Shown one piece after another: positions 8,609 through 17,966 of a DNA stretch of 64,000 nt. Every line of letters starts with the position of its first letter. The stretch's first letter is position 1. The position numbers and the translations under genes are program-made. The notes beneath the pieces are model-generated. The model saw only the letters and a program-made list of their open reading frames with translations. It was not told the DNA's origin and made no database searches. Origin of the DNA: Heyndrickxia sp050281185 (GTDB taxonomy: Bacteria > Bacillota > Bacilli > Bacillales > Bacillaceae_C); contig NZ_JBNNWS010000005.1 in NCBI RefSeq assembly GCF_050281185.1, positions 124,001 to 188,000 on the forward strand, in the 5' to 3' direction.

Positions 8609-9958
8609 TTATAAAGTATTTTCATAAACTGGTTCAGCATTTTGTAATTTTTCAACTTTTTCTTCTACTCCATTATTTGCATTGATAAAAATTCTATATG
8701 TATCATTATCAAGAGTTCCTAAAAATTCATAACATAGAACTTCTTTACCTAGATCATTCACAATTATCGCTTGTCGATCTTCCATAATTTTTAATTTAGG
8801 ATTAACAAATCCTTTTGCATCATTTTTTGTTATTTTCGGTTTTGCTATTATCCGGTTCTCGGTATTTTTCATAAAATCTTGCGCGGTAAATCCAATAGTC
8901 TGCCCATTATCCAGTGCAATTTTTATTTTTATTGTCTCTGGATAGATCCTCACACCTTTATCATTTACCACAAAGGACAATACCCCAACATTATCATATT
9001 GTGTAGTTTCAAAGACCTCCATATTTTTATAGCCGTTATCTTTCAAAAATTTAGTGGCTGAGTGAATCGCATCATTTAAACTTAGCTTTTGTTTTGAAAT
9101 ATCTCTTCTTTCAATAAAATAAATGGGGTGGCCGCCTTTTTTAGTAATATCTATGTTTCCTTCATTCCCATGTTCATCAGTCATTGTGACACTAAAAAAT
9201 CCAAATTTCGATCCGTTACCATTTTGAGTGACTTTCACTTTTGTTGGGTTTTTAATATTTGTATATTTTTTGGCAATTAGTATAGCTTCACTTTTTCCAA
9301 TTATTCTTCCTGTCACATTTTCAAAATTTTGATTTTTCTTTTGAAAGCCAACTAATGATGGATCTCCCGTATTTGATTCATCATAACCTTTTACTGTCTT
9401 TTCTACTGTTTTAAATCCATCAATGATCGTATTATCTGCAGCTTCTTTACCTGTCGCTAATGCCATTTCAACATCCATCCAGCGCAAATTATTTTTCAAC
9501 ACTAAATGCTGAACTTTGCGGAGCTCGTTTTGAATATTCGCACTTTGTGAATATAATTTTTTCAATGTACCATATTCATCCTTTGATAACGGTTCTTTAT
9601 CAAGATCACGAACAGCCGTCCGATAACTAAATTTTCCTATATTTGATAAAAAGTCTTCTGTCTTGTTAAATGGTAATAGGGTAAGTGGCAACTGACCAAC
9701 ATTACTTTGTGCTTCTGAAGTAAGTCTCCAAACATCAACAAGTTGGGGTGATAATGATTTTCTTGAATTCATTGCTAATGTCGTTCCTATTTTGTCATGT
9801 AGTAAATCCATTTTATACGCTAAATCATGAAAAGCTCTTTGGTAGTTATTTTCTGTATTAATTAATATTGCATTTTTTTCCCTATGTTCCTGGTAACCCC
9901 ATACCCCCGTCCCAATTACACCAAGTGTTAATACTGTGATTAATATTCCTCTAATCAT
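8609..9958 (-). CDS. ypeB: Spore germination protein YpeB
   Basis: Needed for the presence and stability of the cortex-lytic enzyme SleB in the dormant spore; the partners depend on each other in Bacillus. The 449-residue protein has an N-terminal membrane anchor or signal (residues 3-22) and a C-terminal part with repeated PepSY-type domains. It follows sleB with a 12-bp gap, so the two form one operon, expected under sigma-G in the forespore by analogy with B. subtilis. Confidence 0.95.
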   Translation of the reverse strand: MIRGILITVLTLGVIGTGVWGYQEHREKNAILINTENNYQRAFHDLAYKMDLLHDKIGTTLAMNSRKSLSPQLVDVWRLTSEAQSNVGQLPLTLLPFNKTEDFLSNIGKFSYRTAVRDLDKEPLSKDEYGTLKKLYSQSANIQNELRKVQHLVLKNNLRWMDVEMALATGKEAADNTIIDGFKTVEKTVKGYDESNTGDPSLVGFQKKNQNFENVTGRIIGKSEAILIAKKYTNIKNPTKVKVTQNGNGSKFGFFSVTMTDEHGNEGNIDITKKGGHPIYFIERRDISKQKLSLNDAIHSATKFLKDNGYKNMEVFETTQYDNVGVLSFVVNDKGVRIYPETIKIKIALDNGQTIGFTAQDFMKNTENRIIAKPKITKNDAKGFVNPKLKIMEDRQAIIVNDLGKEVLCYEFLGTLDNDTYRIFINANNGVEEKVEKLQNAEPVYENTL

Positions 9959-9970
9959 ATTCTCACCCCA

Positions 9971-10807
9971 TTACATACAAAATATATGTTTCCCAATTCG
10001 CTTGATTTGTGGTCTTGACCAAATCCATTTACTTGTTGCGGTATCTGGATTAAAATAATATAATGCACTATTCGATGGATCCCAGCCATTAATCGCATCA
10101 ATAACTGCTTTTTTGGCACGCTCATTTGGAGTAAGCCAGATTTGCCCGTCAGATACAGCTGTAAATGCACCTGGCTCAAAGATTACACCTGACACAGAAT
10201 TAGGGAATGAGGAACTTTCAATTCTGTTTAATATAACAGCTGCTACTGCCACCTGACCTTCGTATGGTTCTCCTCTAGATTCCCCGTAAACTGCATTAGC
10301 TAAAAGTTGGATATCATTTTGAGAAAAACCTTTAGGAACATTTGCTGCGGTTACTTTCGAAGGGGCGGTCGTTTTTTTAGGTGCTGGTTTAGCTGGTGCA
10401 GTTGTTTTAGGTTTAATTTGTTTTGCTATATCAACACCACCATAATAAGTAAATTCGTTGCCTTTTTTTATTTGACCTTTTACAAATGATTCGTTATAGT
10501 TCGAAGCTTTGACCAATTTTGCTTTTGTAGTTGAACCAGCAAGGCCATCTATAGGTAATCCAAAATCCTTTTGAAAATTACGCAACGCCCAATAAGTCCC
10601 CCATCCAAAAACGCCATCTATTTTACCATGATAAAATCCAATATTTTGTAATCGGGCTTGTAACTCAATAACATCATTACCAACAGCCCCTCTTTGGATA
10701 ACCTGATTTGAAAATGCTTGTACTGGAGTATCCTTTTGTGAAACTGACAAGGTAACAAGACAAAGAATTAACACAAACATTACTTTCACTAAAGTGTTAT
10801 ACTTCAT
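9971..10807 (-). CDS. sleB: Spore cortex-lytic enzyme SleB
   Basis: Lytic transglycosylase that degrades cortex peptidoglycan during germination. Order of parts: signal peptide (residues 1-31), peptidoglycan-binding domain 1 (about 36-98), a Pro/Lys/Thr-rich linker (about 130-155), then the catalytic Hydrolase_2/SleB domain (165-278) with the motif YGESRGEPYEGQVAVA that carries the catalytic glutamate. It ends in the conserved GKHIFCM. Length 278 is slightly below the B. subtilis 305. First gene of the sleB-ypeB pair. Confidence 0.97.
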   Translation of the reverse strand: MKYNTLVKVMFVLILCLVTLSVSQKDTPVQAFSNQVIQRGAVGNDVIELQARLQNIGFYHGKIDGVFGWGTYWALRNFQKDFGLPIDGLAGSTTKAKLVKASNYNESFVKGQIKKGNEFTYYGGVDIAKQIKPKTTAPAKPAPKKTTAPSKVTAANVPKGFSQNDIQLLANAVYGESRGEPYEGQVAVAAVILNRIESSSFPNSVSGVIFEPGAFTAVSDGQIWLTPNERAKKAVIDAINGWDPSNSALYYFNPDTATSKWIWSRPQIKRIGKHIFCM

Positions 10808-10892
10808 TTGCGCCTTAACCCTCCAATTTAGAATTAAAAGTAGTTTTTGTTTTATCTGGGATTTTATTCAAAAATCAATGTAGACAAAAAAA

Positions 10893-10917
10893 ACAATTGG
10901 ACATATTATCCAATTGT
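10893..10917 (-). terminator. Terminator of prsW
   Basis: 9-bp stem ACAATTGGA/TCCAATTGT with a 7-nt loop, followed on the minus strand by eight Ts. The right arm overlaps the prsW stop codon region. Confidence 0.85.
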
Positions 10918-11610
10918 ATCTAAAGGTGATTCTTTATTTTCGATTTTAATACTTTCATGATGCTTCTTCGTTAAAATGTGAGCATGCTTGACTTTCTTAA
11001 GTGCTATCCACCAAAGAAATAACATAAAAGGGATCATGTAATATATCCATTTTGTATTTGATAAAATGATATAATCATAAAATCCATGGAGAAGATGTGG
11101 AATAATGAAAGAAAAAAACAATGTCTGTTTTCTTTTACGATCCAATGTAAATTTAGCTTTTCCAAAATAATAGCCCATCATTACTCCAAATAATGCGTGA
11201 CTTGATACAGGTAGTAATGCTCTCCCTATTGCAGCACCCACCCCATCTGCTACTAAGTATAAAATATTTTCTACTGTTGCAAAGCCAAGTGAAACACTTG
11301 CACCATAAACAACACCATCATATGGTTCATTAAAATCCTCATGTTGATATACAACAAAAAAAAGGATAAACCATTTAAAAAATTCCTCTAACAATGCTAT
11401 ATTAATAAATGCATTAGAAATATTCCCTTGAAACACATGTTCCATCTGCAGGACATGTTGAATGAACATGATTGGGAATGTAAGAAACGCACCGAATATA
11501 AATGCTTTAAATACTGATAATATGGGTTCATGTTCGTACTGATCCCTTAAATAAAAATAACTTAATAGAGCTAATCCCGGTGCAATTCCTGCTGATAAAA
11601 TTACCAGCAT
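10906..11610 (-). CDS. prsW: Intramembrane-associated protease PrsW
   Basis: Membrane metalloprotease-like protein; in B. subtilis PrsW makes the first cut in the anti-sigma factor RsiW and so activates sigma-W. Several membrane helices; the conserved EE pair (LLEEFFKW), the SVSLGFATVENILYL region and the SHALFGV and HLLHGFYD motifs with the presumed metal ligands are all present. Start at 11610 is preferred to 11682 (GAGGACG 5 nt upstream, 234 residues against 218 in B. subtilis). No rsiW gene is in the window. Divergent from the asparaginase gene. Confidence 0.92.
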   Translation of the reverse strand: MLVILSAGIAPGLALLSYFYLRDQYEHEPILSVFKAFIFGAFLTFPIMFIQHVLQMEHVFQGNISNAFINIALLEEFFKWFILFFVVYQHEDFNEPYDGVVYGASVSLGFATVENILYLVADGVGAAIGRALLPVSSHALFGVMMGYYFGKAKFTLDRKRKQTLFFSFIIPHLLHGFYDYIILSNTKWIYYMIPFMLFLWWIALKKVKHAHILTKKHHESIKIENKESPLDTIG

Positions 11611-11720
11611 TTTTCGTCCTCTTTTCTTTATCATTTTCTTAATCGTATCATGTATACTGAAGAAAGAAAATAACATTTTCAAATATTGGAAGAGTACTAT
11701 TAGTATTGGAGGAATAATAG

Positions 11721-12692
11721 ATGAAAAAAAACATCTTAGTGATTCATACAGGCGGGACCATTTCTATGGTTGAAGATAGTTCTACAGGAGCAGTAAAACC
11801 TGGCAATGAAAACCCCTTGTCTACTCAAACAATGAGATTATCTAAATTAGCAAACTTAATTATAAAAGAACCTTTTAATTTACCATCACCCCATATTACC
11901 ATTTCTGAAATATTATTTATAAAGAAATTAATTATGGATGAAACAAAGAATAAAAATATAGATGGAGTTGTAATTACACACGGGACTGATACTTTAGAGG
12001 AAACAGCCTATTTTTTAGATCTGACTATTGATCTAGATATACCTATTGTTGTTACAGGTGCGATGAGATCAAGTAACGAAATAGGATCTGACGGATTATA
12101 TAATTTAATTTCTTCAATCAGAGTAGCTGCTTGCAATGATGCAATGGGTAAAGGTGTTTTAGTTGTTTTAAATGATGAGATTCACACAGCGGAAAATGTG
12201 ACAAAGACACATACTAGTAATGTATCGACTTTCCAAAGCCCCCAATATGGACCTATTGGAATCGTCACTAAACAAGGTGTATTTTTCCATAACGCTCCAA
12301 CTCATAAAGAAAAATACCATATTGATGAAATTACAAAACAAGTTGCATTATTAAAAGCTCACGCTGGGATGGATTCGTCATTATTTGAAGCAATACTTAA
12401 TTTAAAATATGATGGCGTTGTAATCGAAGCACTTGGTCAAGGAAATTTGCCTCCTGCCACAGTACCAGGTATTCAATCCTTAATAGATGCGAACATTCCC
12501 ATAATCATCGTCTCCAGATGTTTTAATGGGATTGCCCAAGATGTATATGGTTATGCAGGAGGAGGGAAACATTTAAAAGAAATGGGAGTCATTTTTTCTA
12601 ACGGTTTAAATGGGCAGAAGGCAAGAATAAAACTTTTAATTGCACTATCCCATACGGATGATATGAAAGTAATTGAAGACATGTTTCATTAA
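11721..12692 (+). CDS. ansA: L-asparaginase (type I-like)
   Basis: Hydrolyses asparagine to aspartate and ammonia. Both asparaginase signatures are present: HTGGTISM with the nucleophile Thr13, and THGTDTLEET with the second catalytic Thr-Asp-Lys set. No signal peptide, so a cytosolic enzyme of 323 residues is expected. A good site (GGAGG) precedes the ATG. Stand-alone gene ended by a strong bidirectional terminator; not in an ansAB operon with aspartase. The exact orthology to B. subtilis AnsA is likely but not certain. Confidence 0.92.
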   Translation: MKKNILVIHTGGTISMVEDSSTGAVKPGNENPLSTQTMRLSKLANLIIKEPFNLPSPHITISEILFIKKLIMDETKNKNIDGVVITHGTDTLEETAYFLDLTIDLDIPIVVTGAMRSSNEIGSDGLYNLISSIRVAACNDAMGKGVLVVLNDEIHTAENVTKTHTSNVSTFQSPQYGPIGIVTKQGVFFHNAPTHKEKYHIDEITKQVALLKAHAGMDSSLFEAILNLKYDGVVIEALGQGNLPPATVPGIQSLIDANIPIIIVSRCFNGIAQDVYGYAGGGKHLKEMGVIFSNGLNGQKARIKLLIALSHTDDMKVIEDMFH

Positions 12693-12694
12693 AA

Positions 12695-12748
12695 AAACAA
12701 AATTGACCTGTACAATTATTCTACTAATCGTACAGGTCAATTTTGTTT
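12695..12748. terminator. Bidirectional terminator between ansA and bdr
   Basis: A 19-bp perfect stem (starting AAACAAAATTGACC) with a 16-nt loop between the convergent genes. A-rich and T-rich flanks serve both directions, and the right arm reaches the bdr stop codon. Confidence 0.9.
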
Positions 12749-13721
12749 AGTTTTCATAATCTCTTTTTTGAATATAGGAAGCTATTAATTCCCCGTGAAA
12801 TCGGCCATTTTCAATAAAAATTTCATTTGCATTATTACCTGCGGCAATAACACCTGCAATAAATATTCCTTCAATATTGGTTTCCATTGTTTCAGGATTA
12901 AAATAGGGCTTACCCGTTTCCTTTTCTAATTTTACACCCATTCTCGTTAAAAAGGTGTGATCTGGATGATATCCTGTCATTGCAAACACAAAGTCATTTT
13001 GAATTTCTTTTATCTCACCATTTACACTATACTTTACGCTTTCATTCGTAATTACTACTGGATTCGAATTAAATTCCATTTGAATAGCACCATTACGAAC
13101 TAATGAGTCAAATTCAGGCAGTATCCATGGTTTTACACTTTTTGAATACTCACTACCTCTATATAAAACGGTTACCTTTGCACCTGCTTTATTTAACTCA
13201 ATAGCTGCATCTATAGCTGAATTTTTCCCACCGATTACTACTACATTCATATCAAAGAATGGATGAGCTTCTTTAAAATAATGGAAAACCTTATCCAAAT
13301 CTCCGCCGGGAATATTCAAATAATTAGGATGATCATAATAACCCGTCGCGATAATTACATTTTTTGCTATATATTTATTTTTAGAAGTCGATACAACAAA
13401 TCTTCCATCATCTTGTTTCTCAATTGTGTTTACTTTTTCAAAACGATTCAGTCGGAGCTGTGTTCTTTTAACTACTTCACGATAATAGTTCAACGCTTGA
13501 TTTCTCTTTGGCTTTAGATGTTCATTGATAAAAGGGATTCCACCTATTTCAAGCTTTTCACTAGAGCTAAAAAAAGTTTGGTGTGTGGGGTAATGATAAA
13601 TAGCATTAACAATGTTTCCTTTTTCAATAATCAGAGGATTTTCTCCAATGCTTTTAAGAGCTATTGCTGCCGATAATCCACATGGACCTCCCCCTACAAT
13701 GATGCTATTTTCTACTTGCAT
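12747..13721 (-). CDS. ypdA: Bacillithiol disulfide reductase Bdr (YpdA)
   Basis: FAD/NADPH-dependent reductase that reduces oxidised bacillithiol. The N-terminal FAD motif is VGGGPCGLSAA, with Cys14 in the position described as the active-site cysteine of YpdA. The second (NADPH) Rossmann motif VVIGGKNSAIDAA is mid-protein and FIAGVIAAG near the C-terminus. The ATG at 13721 is chosen, 9 bp inside the open frame, because AGAGGTG ends 5 nt before it; the result is 324 residues, equal to B. subtilis. It points to bacillithiol as the low-molecular-weight thiol of this organism. Confidence 0.94.
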   Translation of the reverse strand: MQVENSIIVGGGPCGLSAAIALKSIGENPLIIEKGNIVNAIYHYPTHQTFFSSSEKLEIGGIPFINEHLKPKRNQALNYYREVVKRTQLRLNRFEKVNTIEKQDDGRFVVSTSKNKYIAKNVIIATGYYDHPNYLNIPGGDLDKVFHYFKEAHPFFDMNVVVIGGKNSAIDAAIELNKAGAKVTVLYRGSEYSKSVKPWILPEFDSLVRNGAIQMEFNSNPVVITNESVKYSVNGEIKEIQNDFVFAMTGYHPDHTFLTRMGVKLEKETGKPYFNPETMETNIEGIFIAGVIAAGNNANEIFIENGRFHGELIASYIQKRDYEN

Positions 13722-13806
13722 TTGTGTCACCTCTATATTTAAATCGGAATTAAACTTTGTAAATGGGATGATTAAACAATACTATATCATAGTAAAACAA
13801 AATCAA

Positions 13807-13840
13807 AAAATCTCCCACCATTATTATGATAGGAGATTTT
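13807..13840 (-). terminator. Terminator of gudB
   Basis: Stem AAAATCTCC/GGAGATTTT with a 16-nt loop and T-rich sequence on the minus strand, 57 bp past the gudB stop. Confidence 0.7.
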
Positions 13841-13896
13841 TATTATTACTGCAAATTATTTAAGATTAGCATATATAATTCCTAATGAATATAAAA

Positions 13897-15174
13897 TTAA
13901 ATCCAACCTCTGAAACGAGATGCCTCAGCTGATTTTCTAACACCAACCATATAAGCCGCAAGTCGCATGTCAACTCGTCTTGTTTGAGCTGTATTATAAA
14001 CATTTTCAAAGGAATTTACTAATACTTTTTCAAGTTTTTCATCTATTTCCTCTTCAGTCCAATAGTATCCTTGGTTATTCTGTACCCATTCAAAATAAGA
14101 TACTGTTACTCCACCAGCAGAAGCTAAAACGTCTGGAACTAATAATATACCGCGACGCGTTAGTATCTGTGTAGCTTCTAAAGTAGTTGGACCATTGGCA
14201 GCTTCGACAACGATTTGAGCGCGAATATTATGTGCATTTTCTTCTGTAATTTGATTCTCGATTGCAGCTGGAACTAAAATATCGCAATCTAACTCAAGTA
14301 ATTCTTTATTTGAAATGGTATTGTCAAATAGCTTAGTTACTGTTCCAAAGCTATCACGGCGATCAAGTAAATAATCGATATCTAAACCATTCGGATCATA
14401 AAGTGCACCATAAGCATCAGAGATACCAATAACTTTTGCACCGGCATCATGCATAAACTTCGATAGAAAGCTTCCTGCATTACCAAAGCCTTGTACAACT
14501 ACTCGTGCACCTTCAAGATTAATACCACGTTTTTTAGCTGCTTCACGGATACAAATGGTTACACCCTTAGCAGTTGCTGACTCACGTCCATGAGAACCGC
14601 CTAAAACAAGTGGTTTACCTGTAATAAATCCTGGCGAGTCATTTTCGCGTAATCTACTATACTCGTCCATCATCCAAGCCATTATTTGAGAGTTCGTAAA
14701 TACGTCTGGAGCTGGAATATCTTTTGTAGGTCCTACGATTTGGCTTATGGCACGAACATAACCACGACTTAAAGCCTCAAGCTCACGAAATGACATTTCA
14801 CGAGGATCACAAATGATCCCGCCTTTACCACCGCCATATGGTAAATTAACAATACCACATTTTAACGTCATCCATATAGATAATGCTTTCACTTCTTTTT
14901 CTGTTACATTCGGATGGAAACGAATTCCACCTTTTGTTGGACCAACAGCATCATTGTGTTGGGCGCGATATCCGGTAAAAATTTTAACTGATCCGTCATC
15001 CATACGAACAGGTATTTTTACTGTTAACATACGGATTGGTTCCTTTAATAATTCATAAACTTCCTCTGGATATCCTAGCTTTTCTAATGCTTTGTGAATA
15101 ACTGTTTGTGTTGATTTTAAAACATCGTGTTTCTCTTCTAATGATTGAATATCTGCACCCTTTTCGGCTGCCAT
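13897..15174 (-). CDS. gudB: NAD-dependent glutamate dehydrogenase
   Basis: Catabolic glutamate dehydrogenase (glutamate to 2-oxoglutarate and ammonia). Family signatures include GGGKGGIICDP with the catalytic lysine region, and the nucleotide fold GFGNAGS. 425 residues from ATG 15174 (GGAGG 9 nt upstream). The sequence EVKALSIWM is present once, without the three-codon duplication that inactivates GudB in B. subtilis 168, so this copy should be active. A sigma-A-like promoter and a perfect cre match lie upstream, which is more like a carbon-regulated rocG than the B. subtilis gudB. Whether a second glutamate dehydrogenase exists cannot be seen. Confidence 0.95.
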   Translation of the reverse strand: MAAEKGADIQSLEEKHDVLKSTQTVIHKALEKLGYPEEVYELLKEPIRMLTVKIPVRMDDGSVKIFTGYRAQHNDAVGPTKGGIRFHPNVTEKEVKALSIWMTLKCGIVNLPYGGGKGGIICDPREMSFRELEALSRGYVRAISQIVGPTKDIPAPDVFTNSQIMAWMMDEYSRLRENDSPGFITGKPLVLGGSHGRESATAKGVTICIREAAKKRGINLEGARVVVQGFGNAGSFLSKFMHDAGAKVIGISDAYGALYDPNGLDIDYLLDRRDSFGTVTKLFDNTISNKELLELDCDILVPAAIENQITEENAHNIRAQIVVEAANGPTTLEATQILTRRGILLVPDVLASAGGVTVSYFEWVQNNQGYYWTEEEIDEKLEKVLVNSFENVYNTAQTRRVDMRLAAYMVGVRKSAEASRFRGWI

Positions 15175-15227
15175 TGTTGCAAACCTCCTAAAAATCACTC
15201 GTGATGAGTATTCGTCCTTTCAGACAT

Positions 15228-15255
15228 AGTATACACCTTTACTATATTTATGCAA
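15228..15255 (-). promoter_or_regulatory. Sigma-A-like promoter of gudB
   Basis: On the minus strand TTGCAT, 16 bp, TATACT; transcription would start near 15221, leaving a leader of about 47 nt. Match seen by eye only. Confidence 0.55.
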
Positions 15256-15283
15256 GACAAAAAAGCAATACTTTTTATTTTTT

Positions 15284-15297
15284 TGTAAACGCTATCA
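15284..15297 (+). promoter_or_regulatory. Catabolite-responsive element (cre) upstream of gudB
   Basis: TGTAAACGCTATCA fits the CcpA operator consensus TGNAARCGNWWNCA at every fixed position. Its centre is about 70 bp upstream of the inferred gudB start, a place seen at some CcpA-activated genes rather than the roadblock site typical of repression. Confidence 0.6.
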
Positions 15298-15385
15298 AAG
15301 ATGTATCATAGATTCTTAGATTGAGATTTTATTTATACAAATATTTTGAGGGCAACCTTGCTTTTGGGTCACCCTAATGACAGCA

Positions 15386-15946
15386 TTATTCAATTAATCG
15401 ATTAAAATAACCAGTTAATATTCCTAAGGCATTTTGTTCAATAATAATGTTTCCATATTCCTCCAACATATAAACTGACAAACTTGACACATCACCAAAT
15501 TCCTCACATAGGACATTAATTGGCTGCTTAGTAGGCAATACCAGGAAGTATTGATCCTCGAAAACAATTAACTTGCTATTTGTCGATATGCTGAGATTGT
15601 TCAATCTATTAGCAAGTGCGATAACATTTTCTATCGATTCAAAACAATAAATTGATTCTTTAATATGTGAATGAATTAATTGATTTTGTATAATTTCCTC
15701 CTGTTGTGAAATTTCATCCATTGTTAAGATTAAAACAATCTCCTTTGAATTAAGTGAGAATATTTCAATTGAAATAGTATCTGGAATCTCACAATGGTAT
15801 TCTTCTTGAGCAATCTCAACCATTTCATCAAACAAATCATACCAAATGAATGATTCAATTTCTCCCTCAAGGAATCCCTTTGCTGATAATTCTTCAAAGG
15901 AAATGGAGTATTTTATTTTATTACGAGCTAAACGTTCTAATTTCAT
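15386..15946 (-). CDS. mecB: Adaptor protein MecB (YpbH), MecA family
   Basis: Adaptor that delivers substrates to the ClpC protease. It starts with the MecA-family pattern MKLERLARNKIKYSISFEEL, has an acidic N-terminal half, and a C-terminal ClpC-binding-type domain. 186 residues against 194 for B. subtilis YpbH; identity is low and the N-terminal part is shortened. The position next to gudB and the phosphoesterase gene is that of ypbH rather than mecA. Confidence 0.85.
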   Translation of the reverse strand: MKLERLARNKIKYSISFEELSAKGFLEGEIESFIWYDLFDEMVEIAQEEYHCEIPDTISIEIFSLNSKEIVLILTMDEISQQEEIIQNQLIHSHIKESIYCFESIENVIALANRLNNLSISTNSKLIVFEDQYFLVLPTKQPINVLCEEFGDVSSLSVYMLEEYGNIIIEQNALGILTGYFNRLIE

Positions 15947-16003
15947 TATTTCCGCCCCCTGATATGGCTTCTACACCATACTATGTAAGGAGAAAAAGAA
16001 CGT

Positions 16004-16777
16004 TCATTTTTTACTCTTTTTTAATCTGATTATATGGGTTTCTGGTTTAGCACCTAATCTTAATGGAAACATGGATGTTCCGTAACCATTACTTATCAAT
16101 TGAGTTACAAAAGGATATGTATAGATCCCTCCTCTTTTATACGGGCTATAACCAAATATTCTGATTTGACCACCATGTGTATGACCACTTAAAATAAACG
16201 AGATCGAATGAATGTTTGTTATTTTTTTTATGATATTAGGATTATGGCTGATTAGAATTTGAAAACAGGAGTGATCAACTTTTTGCATTGCTAAATGTAA
16301 ATCATCTTTTTCAAGAGAAATATCATCAATCCCAATAATTGCAATTTTCTCTCCTTCAGTTGATTTAAGTATTTCAGTGTCATTTCTGAGCATAACTACA
16401 TTATGCTTCTCAAATAATTGAATTAATTTTTCACTTCTTACTTCATAATCATTATTTCCCCAAACAAAGAAAGTACGCCCTAACCTCCCTAACTGAATGA
16501 TATTATATTCCACTTGTTCAAATGGCACATGCTCTTCAGTTAAGTCGCCCCCAATAATGACAATATCAACTTTCCCCATTGCTTCATTGATAATTAAGGG
16601 GTTAATTTTTCGACGATGAATATCTGAAATAAAAAAAATTTTTAACGTTTTAAAGCTATTAGGAAAATCCTGAAATTCAAAAGTATGATAATAAACCTTG
16701 TTTTGGAAAGCCTCCAAGATCATAAAAATTAGGAGAAATAAACCCGCTAAAAAGATAAAAATTATACTGTAAATCAT
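16004..16777 (-). CDS. ypbG: Membrane-anchored calcineurin-like phosphoesterase (YpbG family)
   Basis: One N-terminal membrane segment (residues 3-22) followed by a metallophosphoesterase domain. The metal-binding blocks are in order: SDIH (DxH), GGDLTEE (GD), GNNDYE (GNxx/D variant), ISHNP and SGHTHGGQ. The active site needs two metal ions; the substrate is unknown, with phosphodiesterase activity on nucleotides or lipids possible. 257 residues. Lies 57 bp upstream of mecB on the same strand. Confidence 0.88.
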   Translation of the reverse strand: MIYSIIFIFLAGLFLLIFMILEAFQNKVYYHTFEFQDFPNSFKTLKIFFISDIHRRKINPLIINEAMGKVDIVIIGGDLTEEHVPFEQVEYNIIQLGRLGRTFFVWGNNDYEVRSEKLIQLFEKHNVVMLRNDTEILKSTEGEKIAIIGIDDISLEKDDLHLAMQKVDHSCFQILISHNPNIIKKITNIHSISFILSGHTHGGQIRIFGYSPYKRGGIYTYPFVTQLISNGYGTSMFPLRLGAKPETHIIRLKKSKK

Positions 16778-16881
16778 ATTACCTCCAAGTGTATATCTAT
16801 CTTTTTCATAAAAATGAATAAGATAGATTACTATTTTAAGTTCAAATTGATCATCATGAATGTGGGAGATATTAGACTAAA

Positions 16882-16907
16882 AACCCCCCCTTTGTAAAGG
16901 GAGGGTT
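16882..16907 (-). terminator. Terminator of the CBS-domain gene
   Basis: GC-rich 12-bp stem with one mismatch (AACCC-C-CCCTTT / AAAGGG-A-GGGTT) and a 2-nt loop as drawn; the minus strand continues TTTAG. Placed directly past the stop of the CBS gene. Confidence 0.75.
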
Positions 16908-16914
16908 GATCATA

Positions 16915-17547
16915 TTAATCTTCGTTTATATTGAGAACACGAAACCCGGATTCTTCAAGACTAGTAATGAATTTATCAATATTATCTCGTTTTTCGATTT
17001 TTAAAACGATTCGTCGTACTAATTTATCTGTTTCATCAAATGTTACAAGTGAGATAACAGACTCATGATATTGTTGAATAATATTAGCTAGTCTAGCTAT
17101 TCTTCCTTCAACTTCAACAGAACTAAATGCAATACGAATACCAGGACGTTTAGTTCCGAATGCACTTTGGAATTGCTCTATAACATCAAATCTAGTTACG
17201 ACACCTAAAAATTTCCTTGATTCATCGACAACTGCAAATAAAGGAAAATCCTTTAGTGCAATTAAAGTGTTTTCAAATATTTCAGATCCCTGAAAATAGA
17301 TTTCTTGATGTGTCGCAATATCCTTAACCTTTGTTGATTGAAGAAATTCTTCTTTTGGCAATTCTGACTGAAAATAGTTTTTATAGATATGGTAGTGAGT
17401 AATCATCCCTACATATTCTTCTCCACTTAATACAGGTAAGCCATCAACGCTTTTTGATCTTAAAACTTGTAATGCTTTTTCAACTGAATCATTAGCATCC
17501 ACGTAGAAACAACGTGATTTAGGAATCATAATATTTTTTGCAAACAT
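16915..17547 (-). CDS. CBS-domain pair protein with C-terminal ACT-like domain (AcuB-like)
   Basis: Two CBS motifs (about residues 7-55 and 72-125) form a nucleotide-sensing Bateman module; the last 75 residues resemble an ACT-type regulatory fold. The layout is that of AcuB and its paralogues in Bacillus, but acuA and acuC are not adjacent, so I do not use the name. Probably a cytosolic adenine-nucleotide-responsive regulator; no catalytic domain is present. 210 residues, single gene with its own terminator. Confidence 0.75.
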   Translation of the reverse strand: MFAKNIMIPKSRCFYVDANDSVEKALQVLRSKSVDGLPVLSGEEYVGMITHYHIYKNYFQSELPKEEFLQSTKVKDIATHQEIYFQGSEIFENTLIALKDFPLFAVVDESRKFLGVVTRFDVIEQFQSAFGTKRPGIRIAFSSVEVEGRIARLANIIQQYHESVISLVTFDETDKLVRRIVLKIEKRDNIDKFITSLEESGFRVLNINED

Positions 17548-17698
17548 AACCTATCACCTCATAAAAATAATTCACCATGCAATTATATTTCAACATGATA
17601 AGAAAAATACCCTTTATAAATTTAAAATTTTTTGTTTAACTATACACTTCGATCATACCATTATTATATTATTTTGACATGATGGACAAATTTTGCCC

Positions 17699-17723
17699 AT
17701 AAAATAAAATGATGACATATTAT
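17699..17723 (+). promoter_or_regulatory. Possible sigma-E promoter of cotJABC
   Basis: ATA, 14 bp, CATATTAT, close to the sigma-E pattern (ATA near -35 and CATACANT at -10). cotJ is a sigma-E operon in B. subtilis. The -10 would leave a very short leader before the cotJA site, so this is tentative. Confidence 0.35.
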
Positions 17724-17739
17724 TTAGGGAGGGAAGATG

Positions 17740-17958
17740 ATGCCTTCATTTTATAAAAGTTATGAACCATATATTAGCCCTTTTGACCCTTGTCCGCCAT
17801 TACAAGTAAAGACCTATTCTACTCCACCAAACTTATATTTCGAATTCCAACCACCTAATTTACCACAATTCCCGCCGCTGGAGGCCTTAAGAAAAGGAAC
17901 ACTTTGGCAGCCTCTTTACGATCCATATTATAGTCCGTATGAAAGAGCAAGGGAGTGA
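17740..17958 (+). CDS. cotJA: Spore coat protein CotJA
   Basis: A 72-residue Pro- and Tyr-rich protein (SPFDPCPP, PPNLPQFPPLEALRKGTLW) with the clear CotJA pattern. Needed for CotJC to enter the coat in B. subtilis. Two ATGs occur in tandem (17737, 17740); the second has the better distance (7 nt) from GGAGG. Followed by cotJB and cotJC as one operon on the plus strand, opposite to its neighbours. Confidence 0.93.
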   Translation: MPSFYKSYEPYISPFDPCPPLQVKTYSTPPNLYFEFQPPNLPQFPPLEALRKGTLWQPLYDPYYSPYERARE

Positions 17959-17966
17959 AACAAAGT

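Noticed and set aside
9955..10179. Minus-strand frame overlapping the end of sleB
   Set aside because: Lies in another frame of SleB's catalytic domain, which is fully conserved to its end.
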